DNA of 64,000 nucleotides from Paenilisteria portnoyi (GTDB lineage Bacteria; Bacillota; Bacilli; Lactobacillales; Listeriaceae). Positions 24,614 to 32,988 of this stretch are shown piece after piece. Numbering within the stretch: the stretch's first letter is position 1; each line of letters opens with the position of its first letter. The notes under the pieces were generated by a model. It was not told where the DNA came from. It saw nothing but the letters and a program-made list of their open reading frames with translations, and made no database searches. Position numbers and translations under genes: made by a program. Location: positions 1-64,000 of the forward strand of contig NZ_JAASTT010000023.1 in the NCBI RefSeq assembly GCF_014322795.1, written 5' to 3'.

Positions 24614-25591
24614 ATGAAAAAAATTCTAATTATAAGTCTATTTTCATTACTTCTCGTTTTAGCGGCATGCGGACCGAAAGATGTGAATTCTTCTGGGGAC
24701 ACTAGTGAAACAACTAGCAAACAAAAGATATCCAAGGAAGCTGCAGTTTTAACGATTACCGATATGGCGGGAAGAACCGTCAACTTTGCGAAGAAACCGG
24801 AACGAATAATTACACTTACCAATTCTGATATGGGGATTGTTTATGCGCTTGGAGGCTCGGTTATCGGCCGCCAAACGATGGATGCTAGTGGTGTCGAACC
24901 AAGTGCGGCGCTAAAAGCTACGGAAGTCGGAAATACACATGATTTAAACTTGGAGAAAATCGCCTCCTTGACGCCGGACGTTATTATCGCAAGCTCTGAG
25001 CAGAATTTGAAAGACGTGCCAGCGCTGGAAGGAATCGGTGCGCAAGTCGTTTTGACAGGAGCTAATTCTATCGCGGATATTAAGAAACAAGAAGCGATTT
25101 TGGCCGAATTACTAGGAAAAGATGCGACTAATTTACAAAAAGAAATCGATCAAAAAGTCGCTGAAATAAAGCAAGAACAAACAGGAAAGGCAGTTCGTGC
25201 GTTACTCATACTTGGCGCGCCAGGCAGTAATTATGCAGCATTGCCGAATTCGCTTAGCGGAGATATCCTCGAAAAAGCTGGTGGCGTCAATGTAGCTAAG
25301 GATTTTAAAGGGGTCGAGAATTTTCCGCAATATGCATCTTTGAATATTGAAAAAATCGTCGAATCAGATCCAGAGGTTATCTTCTTGATGATTCACGGTG
25401 GAGATGAAAAGGAAACCGAGCTCGCGTTCCAAAAAGAAATGAAGCAAAACGATGCGTGGAATTCCACAACTGCTGTGAAAAACAACCATATCGTCGTGTT
25501 GCCTGCTGATCTTTTCGGTACAAATCCTGGCATCCGTATTACAAAAGCGCTCGATTACATGGCAAATGAACTGAATCAGGTTAGCAAATAA
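24614..25591 (+). CDS. Iron/haem-type ABC transporter substrate-binding lipoprotein (HupD-like)
   Basis: Class III binding protein with lipobox VLAAC (Cys ~19). Domain markers are ITDMAGRTVNFAKKPERIITLTNSD, LEKIASLTPDVIIASSEQN, LILGAPGSNYAALPNSLSGDILEKAGG and FGTNPGIRITKALDYMANEL. 325 aa. With the next two genes it forms a complete importer next to rodA-like and arsC-like genes, as lmo2431-2429 (hupDGC, haemin/haemoglobin uptake) are in L. monocytogenes as I recall. The ligand is inferred from that synteny. No Fur box was found upstream. Confidence 0.8.
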   Translation: MKKILIISLFSLLLVLAACGPKDVNSSGDTSETTSKQKISKEAAVLTITDMAGRTVNFAKKPERIITLTNSDMGIVYALGGSVIGRQTMDASGVEPSAALKATEVGNTHDLNLEKIASLTPDVIIASSEQNLKDVPALEGIGAQVVLTGANSIADIKKQEAILAELLGKDATNLQKEIDQKVAEIKQEQTGKAVRALLILGAPGSNYAALPNSLSGDILEKAGGVNVAKDFKGVENFPQYASLNIEKIVESDPEVIFLMIHGGDEKETELAFQKEMKQNDAWNSTTAVKNNHIVVLPADLFGTNPGIRITKALDYMANELNQVSK

Positions 25592-26586
25592 TGCATGATC
25601 CACGTAAAAAAAGAAGAATCATCACATTTATCGTCACGATTCTACTGCTTGTCGTTGTGTTCTTTTACGGGTTGACGACAGGTTCGGTGAAAGTGAGCTA
25701 TTCGGAGGTTTGGCAAACATTGATGGGGCATGGCGATGATCTTTCTACGCAGCTCATTTGGAATCTACGTTTGCCGCGGATGTTCCTCGCGTTTCTTGTC
25801 GGGGCAGCACTCGCGATTGCAGGCTGCTTATTGCAAGGCGTGATGCGAAATCCGCTCGCCGATCCAGGCGTGATCGGCGTCTCGGCCGGCGGTGGACTTG
25901 TCGCGATCATACTTACCATCGTGTTACCGTCTCTGAGCCAGTTCGTCCCACTCGGCGCATTTCTCGGCGCATTCGGTACCGCGTTACTTATTTACGCTGT
26001 TGCCTGGGATAAAGGCGTGGCACCACTTCGCGTTATTTTATCCGGAGTCGCCATCAATGCCTTCATCGGCGCAATGACATCAGGCATCATGGTCCTTTAC
26101 AGCAACCGCGTCCAAAGCATCATTTCCTGGATGACCGGTACACTATCCGGGAAAAGCTGGTACCATCTCAATCTCATTTTGCCATATATGCTCGTCGGAT
26201 TTGCACTCAGCATCTTCGCGATTCGCTCGTCAAATGTCCTGCTACTAGGCGATGATGCCGCAAAACTGCTCGGGTATTCCGTCGAAAAACATCGATTCTT
26301 CATCATCATGTTGGCGGCATTCCTAAGCGGCGTCGCAGTAAGCGTTGCCGGCCTAATCGGTTTCGTCGGGCTCGTCGTCCCACATATTTTCCGACTCATC
26401 ATTGGCAATGACTATCGCTATCTTCTGCCCATGTCGGCAATCGGTGGCGCCTTACTCGTCGGGTTCGCAGACACGGCCGCGCGTAGCTGGTTTGGCTCCA
26501 TCGAACTCCCCGTCGGCATCTTGCTCGCCATGATCGGCGCACCATTCTTCCTATTCCTATTACAAAGAGGGAGGGTTGCATCATGA
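25591..26586 (+). CDS. Iron/haem-type ABC transporter permease (FecCD family, HupG-like)
   Basis: 331-aa channel subunit with about nine to ten helices. Motifs: WNLRLPRMFLAFLVGAALAIAGCLLQGVMRNPLADPGVIGVSAGG, SGVAINAFIGA, and the coupling-helix region GLIGFVGLVVPHIFRLIIGNDYR. The start overlaps the binding-protein stop by one base and the stop overlaps the ATPase start by 4 bp. From about 25.8 kb the third codon positions turn C-rich, unlike upstream genes. Confidence 0.88.
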   Translation: MHDPRKKRRIITFIVTILLLVVVFFYGLTTGSVKVSYSEVWQTLMGHGDDLSTQLIWNLRLPRMFLAFLVGAALAIAGCLLQGVMRNPLADPGVIGVSAGGGLVAIILTIVLPSLSQFVPLGAFLGAFGTALLIYAVAWDKGVAPLRVILSGVAINAFIGAMTSGIMVLYSNRVQSIISWMTGTLSGKSWYHLNLILPYMLVGFALSIFAIRSSNVLLLGDDAAKLLGYSVEKHRFFIIMLAAFLSGVAVSVAGLIGFVGLVVPHIFRLIIGNDYRYLLPMSAIGGALLVGFADTAARSWFGSIELPVGILLAMIGAPFFLFLLQRGRVAS

Positions 26587-27374
26587 CCGCCATCACCACG
26601 CTACAAAATGTCACCTTCATTCGCAAGCGTTCCTTCGAGATGAAGAACCTCGAGCTTGAGATCCCAGAAGGTAAAATCACGACCATTATCGGACCAAATG
26701 GCTCGGGAAAATCCACCATTCTGCGTCTGATTATGCGTCTCCTAGCACCAAATGAAGGCAAAATCATGCTTCACGGCACCGACATCGATGCTATCAGCGC
26801 GAAAAAACTAGCACGCGAAATGACGATGCTTTCCCAGTCACCAGACGGTCTAATCGATGTCGTCGTCCGCGATCTTGTCAGCTATGGCCGGATGCCGTAC
26901 AAATCATGGCTCGGCACAATGGAAAAAGAGGATGAGCTCGCCGTAGATTGGGCAATGAATGTTTGCAACCTAGAGGAACTCGCATATCGGCCACTACACA
27001 CGCTCTCAGGAGGCGAAAAACAACGCGCTTGGCTTGCGATGGCACTCGCACAAAAAACACCAATTCTGCTGTTAGATGAACCGACAACGTATCTTGACAT
27101 TTCGCATCAACTCGAATTACTCGACCTATTAAAACAACTCAATCAAGATTTCAACATGTCGATTATTCTCGTTCTCCATGATCTAAACCAAGCAGCAGGG
27201 TACAGCGATCACGTCATTGTATGCGAAGAAGGCGCCATCCAAAAAACAGGCACACCCGAAGAAGTATTCACAAAGCCCCTGTTACGCAATATTTTCAAAA
27301 TCGAAGCTGAAATTCATTCTACCGAGCGTGGCTTACGCGTTTTGCCAATTGCCTCGACGAAATTTCATGCGTAA
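26583..27374 (+). CDS. Iron/haem-type ABC transporter ATP-binding protein (HupC-like)
   Basis: 263-aa energising subunit. Walker A GPNGSGKST (~37-45), Q-loop LSQSPDG, signature LSGGEKQR (~140-147), Walker B ILLLDEPTTYLD, H-loop VLHDLNQAA. It is coupled by an ATGA overlap to the permease and preceded by AGGGAGGG. C-rich wobble positions continue to its end. No terminator is evident directly after it. Confidence 0.9.
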   Translation: MTAITTLQNVTFIRKRSFEMKNLELEIPEGKITTIIGPNGSGKSTILRLIMRLLAPNEGKIMLHGTDIDAISAKKLAREMTMLSQSPDGLIDVVVRDLVSYGRMPYKSWLGTMEKEDELAVDWAMNVCNLEELAYRPLHTLSGGEKQRAWLAMALAQKTPILLLDEPTTYLDISHQLELLDLLKQLNQDFNMSIILVLHDLNQAAGYSDHVIVCEEGAIQKTGTPEEVFTKPLLRNIFKIEAEIHSTERGLRVLPIASTKFHA

Positions 27375-27540
27375 AGTTAAAGATAATTTAAAGATTCATA
27401 AAGCACGGTTCTAGGAAACCAAGACAGCACCCTGTTTTGTCCTCTAGAGCCGTTTTTCGCTTCATTAGAATTTGATGAAAAAGCTTCCTATCTTGGCTGG
27501 AATTTTATATAATAGAAGGGTTGATTTGGAGAGAATAGGA

Positions 27541-27740
27541 ACAACGTATGATTTTATAGTCACAATTATCGTTAGAGACTTTGGGTTTGTTGGTGCATGC
27601 GTCTTAATTGTGTTATACTTCTTATTAGTTTACAAATTATTCGTGGCGCTTTAAATATGAGAATACCTTTTTATTCCTATTACAGGGATTCCACTATTAT
27701 TTATCAGTTATGGGCTTGTACTGCACGCTACAATGCGCCA
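27541..27740 (+). pseudogene. Remnant of a second FtsW/RodA-like gene
   Basis: From 27541 the sequence encodes TTYDFIVTIIVRDFGFVGACVLIVLYFLLVY, clearly related to NHNDFIFTVIGGDFGFIGASILLAIYFLLIY of the intact gene just downstream, and then a stop at 27652-27654. A separate frame soon after (about 27685-27735) encodes PITGIPLLFISYG, matching the PITGIPLPFISYG of the same protein. The segment between is deleted and most of the N-terminal two thirds is absent. L. monocytogenes has, to my memory, two RodA-like genes (lmo2427, lmo2428) at this place, so one copy has decayed here. The rest of 27375-27832 shows nothing else. Confidence 0.75.
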
Positions 27741-27832
27741 AAGCAATAGATTTATAAATTTTTAAAAACTGTATGGAGAGAAACGGCAGTTTGAAAAAAA
27801 TAACTTATTCCATCCAGTAAGGAGCGTTAAGA

Positions 27833-29008
27833 ATGAATTCGCAAAACAAAATTTCTGCGAGAATTGATTATGGTATCGTGTTATCCCTCATGTTATTGTG
27901 TGTTATCAGTATGATTTCGATATACAGCGCACAGCTAACAAATGAGCAATACAACGCCAACTTCGTCATGAAGCAAGCTGTTTGGTTTGTCGTCAGTGGC
28001 TTTGCTATTTTCGTTATTATGCAATTAGATTATGAACGGTTGACCAAATGGGCCTATTATTTTTATGGTGTCGGCTTGTTAATGCTAGTTTTTGTACTTA
28101 TTTTCGGTAAGGAAATAAATCATGCTAAAAGCTGGATTATAATCCCATTCTTGGGCAGTTTACAACCATCAGAAATTGTAAAGGTTATTTTAATTATTAC
28201 ATTGGCAAAGTTAATTTGGGATCATAACCGTAAGTTTAAGGAACACACTGTAAAGTATGATTTTTGGCTGCTTATTAAAATGGGGATTTTGACAATTATT
28301 CCAATTGGCCTTATCATGCTTCAACCTGATTTAGGTACTGGTCTTGTTTTTATAGCGATTATGTCTGGGATGATTTTAGTGTCAGGAATCACGTGGAAGT
28401 TGATTGTGCCAATCTATGGATCCATTATGGCTATTGGAGCAGCTTTGCTTTATTTAGTGCTGAACCATGAGAGTTGGCTTGTCAAATTAGGGTTTGAGCC
28501 ATATCAATTTCAGAGGATTCATATTTGGCTTAATCCAGAATCAGATCCTTTAGGGGGAGGCTATCAAGTGCTTCGGGCAATGACAGCCATTGGTTCTGGA
28601 CAAATTAGTGGTAATGGTGCTGGTTATAATGCAATTTCAATACCAGAGAATCACAATGATTTTATATTCACTGTTATTGGTGGGGATTTTGGTTTTATAG
28701 GTGCGAGTATTTTGCTAGCGATTTACTTCCTGCTGATTTATCAAATTATTCGTGTGGCGCTTGATATCGGTATTCCATTTTATTCGTATATTTGTACAGG
28801 CGTTGTCATGATGATTATGTTCCACGTTTTCGAGAATGTGGGGATGAACATCGGTTTACTACCAATTACAGGTATTCCGTTGCCATTTATTAGTTACGGA
28901 GGAAGTGCGTTACTTGGAAATATGATGGCGATTGGTTTGATACTGGGAATTAGATATAATTACCAGAAATCAATGTTTACGGTAAAAGAAGAAAAGTTAG
29001 CTGAATAA
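27833..29008 (+). CDS. FtsW/RodA/SpoVE family (SEDS) peptidoglycan polymerase
   Basis: 391-aa membrane glycosyltransferase of the SEDS family that polymerises lipid II. About ten helices. Motifs: GSLQPSEIVKVILIITLAKL (QPSE-K signature), LQPDLGTGLVF with the catalytic-type Asp, GAGYNAISIPENHNDFIFTVIGGDFGF, and GLLPITGIPLPFISYGGS near the C-terminus. It is a paralogue of the main RodA/FtsW by position, and its specific role (elongation, division or stress) cannot be told. AAGGAGCG precedes the ATG. A terminator follows. Confidence 0.9.
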   Translation: MNSQNKISARIDYGIVLSLMLLCVISMISIYSAQLTNEQYNANFVMKQAVWFVVSGFAIFVIMQLDYERLTKWAYYFYGVGLLMLVFVLIFGKEINHAKSWIIIPFLGSLQPSEIVKVILIITLAKLIWDHNRKFKEHTVKYDFWLLIKMGILTIIPIGLIMLQPDLGTGLVFIAIMSGMILVSGITWKLIVPIYGSIMAIGAALLYLVLNHESWLVKLGFEPYQFQRIHIWLNPESDPLGGGYQVLRAMTAIGSGQISGNGAGYNAISIPENHNDFIFTVIGGDFGFIGASILLAIYFLLIYQIIRVALDIGIPFYSYICTGVVMMIMFHVFENVGMNIGLLPITGIPLPFISYGGSALLGNMMAIGLILGIRYNYQKSMFTVKEEKLAE

Positions 29009-29014
29009 TTGAGG

Positions 29015-29052
29015 AAAACCCTTGCTTGATTAGATATAGCAAGGGTTTTTTG
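29015..29052 (+). terminator. Terminator after the RodA-like gene
   Basis: A 12-bp perfect stem (29015-29026 with 29038-29049) running into a T tract. Confidence 0.9.
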
Positions 29053-29267
29053 TTTAGAAATTATATTAAGAATAATACAATTTTGTAAAATTTTACAGCA
29101 AAGAATCTAATGATTAAAAAATGAGATTCATTTTTATCATAATTCTGCTATGGAACTATATATGAATTAAACTATTTTGGTAATAATATAATTTAAAAGA
29201 AATACATTGTTGCCAATATTACCTTGTCATGATATAGTTATTGTATTATGTGAAAGGGAGTGCAATG

Positions 29268-29654
29268 ATGAAAAAAGGAAAAGTATTTGGGATTTCGTTG
29301 ATAATTTTTATGATGTTTTTACCTACTCTAACTGTATTTGCGGCTAGTAAAGATTTTAAATTTAACATGACACACCAGCTTTCAATTGGTAGTTACAAAT
29401 CTACCAAGACGAGCGTTACAGGAAAAGTTAATATGAGTAATTGGGGTGGAGATAATTATTTTACTATCCATGTGTATAGAAAAGATTTATTCAGTAGTAA
29501 ATTAATGGGGAGGATGACTTATTCTAAATCAAGCGCAGGCTCTCCATATTACTCAACTGTATCAGGACTTTCAAAAGGAACAACTTATCGTTATGAAATA
29601 TGGAAAAATCAAAATGGAAAACGAATTATTGGAACGGGGAGTCTAAGCTACTAA
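29268..29654 (+). CDS. Small secreted protein, unknown
   Basis: 128 aa. A signal peptide (MKKGKVFGISLII... to TVFAAS, cleavage near residue 25-27) is followed by a ~100-aa mature part rich in S, T, Y, K and G with beta-strand character and no Cys. AAAGGGAG lies 8 nt before this ATG; 29265 is an alternative. No known family recognised. It sits with a VanZ-like gene between rodA-like and arsC-like genes that are, as I recall, adjacent in L. monocytogenes, so the pair looks like a local insertion. Low GC relative to neighbours. Confidence 0.6.
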   Translation: MKKGKVFGISLIIFMMFLPTLTVFAASKDFKFNMTHQLSIGSYKSTKTSVTGKVNMSNWGGDNYFTIHVYRKDLFSSKLMGRMTYSKSSAGSPYYSTVSGLSKGTTYRYEIWKNQNGKRIIGTGSLSY

Positions 29655-29676
29655 TATAGAAAGCGAGCATGTAAAT

Positions 29677-30243
29677 ATGATTACATCTGTAGCACCAGTT
29701 TTCATCATTATTGTTTTCCCTAGCGTTGTCTGCTTGATTTTATTTCTTATGAAGAAGATATCTGGATTGAAATTACTTTATTTGATTCTGTTTTTTATGT
29801 ATCTAAGTAGTGTTGTTGCTATAACATTCTTTCCATTGCCAGTTCAACGGTATCTAATTGAGAGTATGATTGCAGACAAGCTAGGGCTTGAACATAACAT
29901 TATACCTTTAAAAATTTTTTATGACATGAAAGATTTAGATTTAGGAATGATGTTGGCTATTTTTCTGAGGCAAGTAGTGGGAAATATACTCTTATTCGTC
30001 CCACTAGGTTTTTCTTTGCCAATACTTTTTAAGAAATTTAGTTGGAAAAAAGTTGTGTTGACTGGGTTTTTGATAAGCCTTTCGATTGAATTAGGACAAT
30101 GGCTCTTAGGGCTTTACTTGGGTTATAATTATCGAGCTACTGATATTGATGACTTGATTTTTAATACAATCGGAACTTTGCTAGGCGTACTTCTCTTCAA
30201 TTCGGTGCAGTCATTCTTGAGGAAATATGAATTAATAGAATAA
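29677..30243 (+). CDS. VanZ family membrane protein
   Basis: 188 aa with five helices. VanZ hallmarks are VVAITFFPLPV, EHNIIPLKIF, RQVVGNILLFVPLGFSLPILF and SIELGQWLLGLYLGYNYRATDIDDLIFNTIGTLLG. It follows the small secreted protein by 22 bp and is probably cotranscribed. Function unknown at substrate level. A/T-rich like its partner. Confidence 0.85.
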   Translation: MITSVAPVFIIIVFPSVVCLILFLMKKISGLKLLYLILFFMYLSSVVAITFFPLPVQRYLIESMIADKLGLEHNIIPLKIFYDMKDLDLGMMLAIFLRQVVGNILLFVPLGFSLPILFKKFSWKKVVLTGFLISLSIELGQWLLGLYLGYNYRATDIDDLIFNTIGTLLGVLLFNSVQSFLRKYELIE

Positions 30244-30488
30244 ATAATGAAAAGATTCTTGTTATAGATACTTGCAAAAGTCATCTGTTACGAGAATTTT
30301 TTTAATATGAAATTTTAGAATAGAGATAAGGACTACGTGTATCATTGGTAAGCTTAAGTTTTTTCGCATAGAATTTTATCAAGTCGTGTTTATTTTTTTA
30401 TGTATTTTTTAGGGAACCATTTGTTATTGTCATCAAAATCCATTATGATAGAGGAAGTACTACAATTTTGGGAGGGGGAAAAACAAAT

Positions 30489-30842
30489 ATGATTACTTTT
30501 TACTGGTATCCGAAGTGTTCGACGTGCAAGAAAGCAAAACAGTGGCTAGATGAGAACGATGTGGCTTATAATCAAGTAGACATGATTGAAACACCACCGA
30601 AAAAAGAGGAATTACAGAAATGGTTTAAAAATAGTGACCTAGGAATTCGCCGTTTCTTCAATACAAGTGGCATTTTGTATCGCGAAATGGGCTTAAAAGA
30701 TAAAGTGGACCAAATGACGGATAATGAAGCGTTTACATTATTAGCTACAGATGGTAAACTAATTAAGAGGCCAATCGTTACAGATGGCAAAAAAGTGACA
30801 CTTGGCTTCAAGGAAAGCGAATTTGTAGAAAGCTGGAAGTAA
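30489..30842 (+). CDS. Spx/ArsC/MgsR-family thioredoxin-fold protein
   Basis: 117-aa member of the ArsC/Spx family: [20 protein letters not shown] with a CxxC pair (~10-13), [17 protein letters not shown], and [17 protein letters not shown] with the conserved R-P dipeptide. Similar to B. subtilis YusI. It could be an oxidoreductase or a regulator, but it lacks evidence for arsenate reduction (no ars genes nearby). The ATG at 30489 follows GGAGGGGG; the frame opens earlier but without a site. It precedes gcvH. Confidence 0.85.
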   Translation: MITFYWYPKCSTCKKAKQWLDENDVAYNQVDMIETPPKKEELQKWFKNSDLGIRRFFNTSGILYREMGLKDKVDQMTDNEAFTLLATDGKLIKRPIVTDGKKVTLGFKESEFVESWK

Positions 30843-30870
30843 ATACGGACTTGAAGGGGGATTTTTTAAG

Positions 30871-31248
30871 ATGAGTTTACCAAAGGATTTACGTTATTCA
30901 GAAGAGCACGAATGGGTGAAAGATGATGCGGGAAATTTCGTTATCGGGATTACAGATTTTGCGCAAGATCAGCTAGGCGATATCGTTTTCGTTGAGTTAC
31001 CAGAAGTGGGCGATACGATTACACAAGGCGATTCGATTGGAAGTATTGAATCTGTTAAAACAGTATCTGATTTTTATGCGCCAATTACGGGTAAAGTGGT
31101 TGCTGTGAACGAGGAATTAGAAGATGCGCCAGAACTACTTAACTCAGCGCCGTATGATGCGGGTTGGTTGTTGAAAGTGGAAGATGCGGACGCGGCTCAA
31201 GTTGCGGCATTGCTTTCGGCGGAAGATTACGAGAAAACGTTAGACTAA
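30871..31248 (+). CDS. gcvH: Glycine cleavage system H protein
   Basis: 125-aa lipoyl carrier that shuttles the aminomethyl group in glycine cleavage. In Firmicutes it is also the relay for lipoyl transfer to other enzymes. The lipoyl lysine is in [11 protein letters not shown] (~62). Further family features are YSEEHEWVK at the start, [13 protein letters not shown], and [13 protein letters not shown] near the end. No other gcv genes are in the window, so the lipoate-relay role may dominate. Confidence 0.95.
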   Translation: MSLPKDLRYSEEHEWVKDDAGNFVIGITDFAQDQLGDIVFVELPEVGDTITQGDSIGSIESVKTVSDFYAPITGKVVAVNEELEDAPELLNSAPYDAGWLLKVEDADAAQVAALLSAEDYEKTLD

Positions 31249-31314
31249 TAGTGATACATAGAGGACCCTGCTTGCATTATGCGACGGGGTTTTCTTCTTT
31301 TGGAGGGATTGGAT

Positions 31315-31620
31315 TTGGTGGCTATTTGGAATAAACAGCAGTTGATGGCGCGGCTTGATGCTAGGGAAGATTTTGCGGTGTATTTTTTCACGCCGATGTG
31401 CTTGGGATGTCAGCAGGCGATGAAGTTGGTGGATTTGGCGGATGAGGCGATACCAGAGCTTACGATTGGCAAAATGGATTTGAATTATGTTCCAGAATTG
31501 GCGGAGCGCTGGGCGATTACGAATGTGCCGGTGTTGCTTGTTTTTAAGGATGGGGAGATTGCAGAGACGAGTTATCGAATGGGGAATATGATAGAGGTTT
31601 ATGATTTTTTGAAGGGGTGA
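31315..31620 (+). CDS. Thioredoxin-like protein
   Basis: ~101-aa single-domain thioredoxin fold with active-site-like FFTPMCLGCQQAMKLV (CLGC instead of CGPC), a central KMDLNYVPELAERWAI, and the cis-Pro loop TNVPVLLVFKDGE. TTG 31315 (or GTG 31318) is chosen for its 7-10 nt spacing from GGAGGG. Position after gcvH agrees with the L. monocytogenes lmo2425-2424 arrangement as I recall it. Its atypical CxxC suggests a specialised redox role. Confidence 0.8.
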   Translation: MVAIWNKQQLMARLDAREDFAVYFFTPMCLGCQQAMKLVDLADEAIPELTIGKMDLNYVPELAERWAITNVPVLLVFKDGEIAETSYRMGNMIEVYDFLKG

Positions 31621-31624
31621 AGGG

Positions 31625-31656
31625 ACTTAGGAGCGGAGTGCTTCTGAGTTTTTTTG
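31625..31656 (+). terminator. Terminator after the thioredoxin-like gene
   Basis: A 10-bp G-U-containing stem (31625-31634 with 31640-31649) and a run of seven T. Confidence 0.75.
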
Positions 31657-31664
31657 TTTATCCA

Positions 31665-31925
31665 GCATGGGCAAACTCTAACCGATGAAAGTCCAGAGTG
31701 CGACTGAATAGTGTTAAGCACCTAGCTATCACAATATAGCTAAACCAATAAATTCTATGCTAGAGTGGCGTATTCCTGGATATGAGCAATAACTATCATG
31801 AACCAGCGGCTCGCTAGATTTGCCTTACTATCTGTAACTGAGTAGTACAGTGACGTACATGTTTAATATAAAAATGAACAGCGGTATATGGATTCTTACG
31901 TGCGGCGCTTCTTACTAGATGTATA
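31665..31925 (+). ncRNA. RNase P RNA (class B)-like sequence, probably degenerate
   Basis: No reading frame. Short strings conserved in Firmicute rnpB occur in the same order: GATGAAAGTCCA (31684-31695; rnpB has GAGGAAAGTCCA), TAGTGTT then CCTAGC (31709-31726) with a hairpin to AGCTA, GGATATG (31778-31784), ACAGTGACG (31847-31855), GAACAGCGGTA (31876-31886; rnpB GAACGCGGTA) and TAGATGTAT (31916-31924; rnpB TAGATAGAT). It is ~260 nt, far shorter than the ~400 nt of class B RNase P, and several helices seem missing. The comparison uses B. subtilis rnpB from memory. Either a decayed duplicate or a divergent RNase P-like RNA. Confidence 0.4.
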
Positions 31926-31990
31926 AAGATTAATTAAAATGCAGTGTAAAATAGAGCGTAGAAATAAAATGGTTTTGTTCATAACTAATT

Positions 31991-32020
31991 TTGTATAGTT
32001 TCAATTTATTATGGTATAAT
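31991..32020 (+). promoter_or_regulatory. Promoter of the secreted Cys-rich protein gene
   Basis: TTGTAT (31991-31996), 18-bp spacer, TATAAT (32015-32020), with the -10 sequence reading ATGGTATAAT. Confidence 0.65.
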
Positions 32021-32051
32021 GTGATTTACTACACTAATAGGAGAGATAACA

Positions 32052-32969
32052 ATGAAAATGATTAGAATTTGTTTATGCACGGTTATGTTTTTGCTTGGCA
32101 GCGTGACAATGGGTTCAAATGTATTTGCCGATGAGACGCATAATCATGAAGAAATGAGCAGCAAATCAGAAACAGAAAAAAAAGAAAGTGTCAGCTCACC
32201 TACAGATAACTTAACAATTAAAAATGTAAAGCGGCTAGAATATTCTATGCCAGAAAATGCCCCTGCTGATTTGGTTAATCTATATTTAAAAGCAGGTTGG
32301 GAATGGAATAAAGAACTTAATTACATGTTTAAAGATGTACTATATGAGGATGAAACAGTAAATATAAATGGAATTGACTACGTAACAGATGCAGAAGGGG
32401 AAGTTTCAACAAAGATAAGTGTACGAGACGGATCAAGTAAAGTAGAGGTATCCTCAGATAATTATGATACCAATCCAGTCAGTATAAAAGCCGAAAAAAA
32501 TGATGAGCCAAAACAAGTTAGTGTAAAACCAGGTGAGCAAAAAGAGGTAGTACTCTTAGAAGAAATTAATCTAGATACCATGATTGATAGAATGGATGAA
32601 ATGAATGGTCAGAAAATAGATACGGAGAATACACTCACAACTAATAAATTCATTGCTACTCCACTTGGAAAACAAGATAGTCATCATTTTGAAGTTTTAT
32701 TAATGGCTTCTAAAAAAGGCGATACAGTAACTTGTAATCGGTATAATGGGCCGTGGGGAAACAATACTTATTATTCTAAAACTGCTAATCCGGTAATGGC
32801 TGCAAGGAATTTTTTATGGAGTGATTGTGACCAAGCGCTTGTATGGCATGTACAATGTTTGAAGGATTACGGACCAGCTAAATATCGTTATTGTGCGTGG
32901 GACCCGACTACAAAAAGAGGTAAATGTAGTGGTCTTATCGGGCATAGTAAAAAATTCCACGCACATTAA
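32052..32969 (+). CDS. Secreted protein with Cys/His-rich C-terminal domain, unknown
   Basis: 305 aa. Signal peptide (residues 1-27, ending VFADE) precedes a low-complexity acidic/His stretch (~28-60). A central beta-type region (~85-175) includes NINGIDYVTDAEGEV, reminiscent of carboxypeptidase-regulatory/Ig-like modules. The compact C-terminal domain (~225-305) has five Cys and many aromatics, ending KCSGLIGHSKKFHAH. No family recognised. It has its own promoter and an AGGAGA site, and a small membrane-anchored protein follows at 20 bp. The domain layout (delivery region plus compact Cys-rich tip) and the partner suggest a secreted effector/protector pair. That is inference only. Confidence 0.65.
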   Translation: MKMIRICLCTVMFLLGSVTMGSNVFADETHNHEEMSSKSETEKKESVSSPTDNLTIKNVKRLEYSMPENAPADLVNLYLKAGWEWNKELNYMFKDVLYEDETVNINGIDYVTDAEGEVSTKISVRDGSSKVEVSSDNYDTNPVSIKAEKNDEPKQVSVKPGEQKEVVLLEEINLDTMIDRMDEMNGQKIDTENTLTTNKFIATPLGKQDSHHFEVLLMASKKGDTVTCNRYNGPWGNNTYYSKTANPVMAARNFLWSDCDQALVWHVQCLKDYGPAKYRYCAWDPTTKRGKCSGLIGHSKKFHAH

Positions 32970-32988
32970 TTGAAGAGGTGAATAGTTT

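Noticed and set aside
24548-24614. Fur box before the second iron/haem operon
   Set aside because: No 19-bp match to the Fur consensus found in the spacer; regulation left open.
31876-31912. Resemblance to a group II intron domain V in the non-coding stretch before the secreted protein gene
   Set aside because: The two arms do not pair as domain V requires; the RNase P-like order of motifs explains this segment better.
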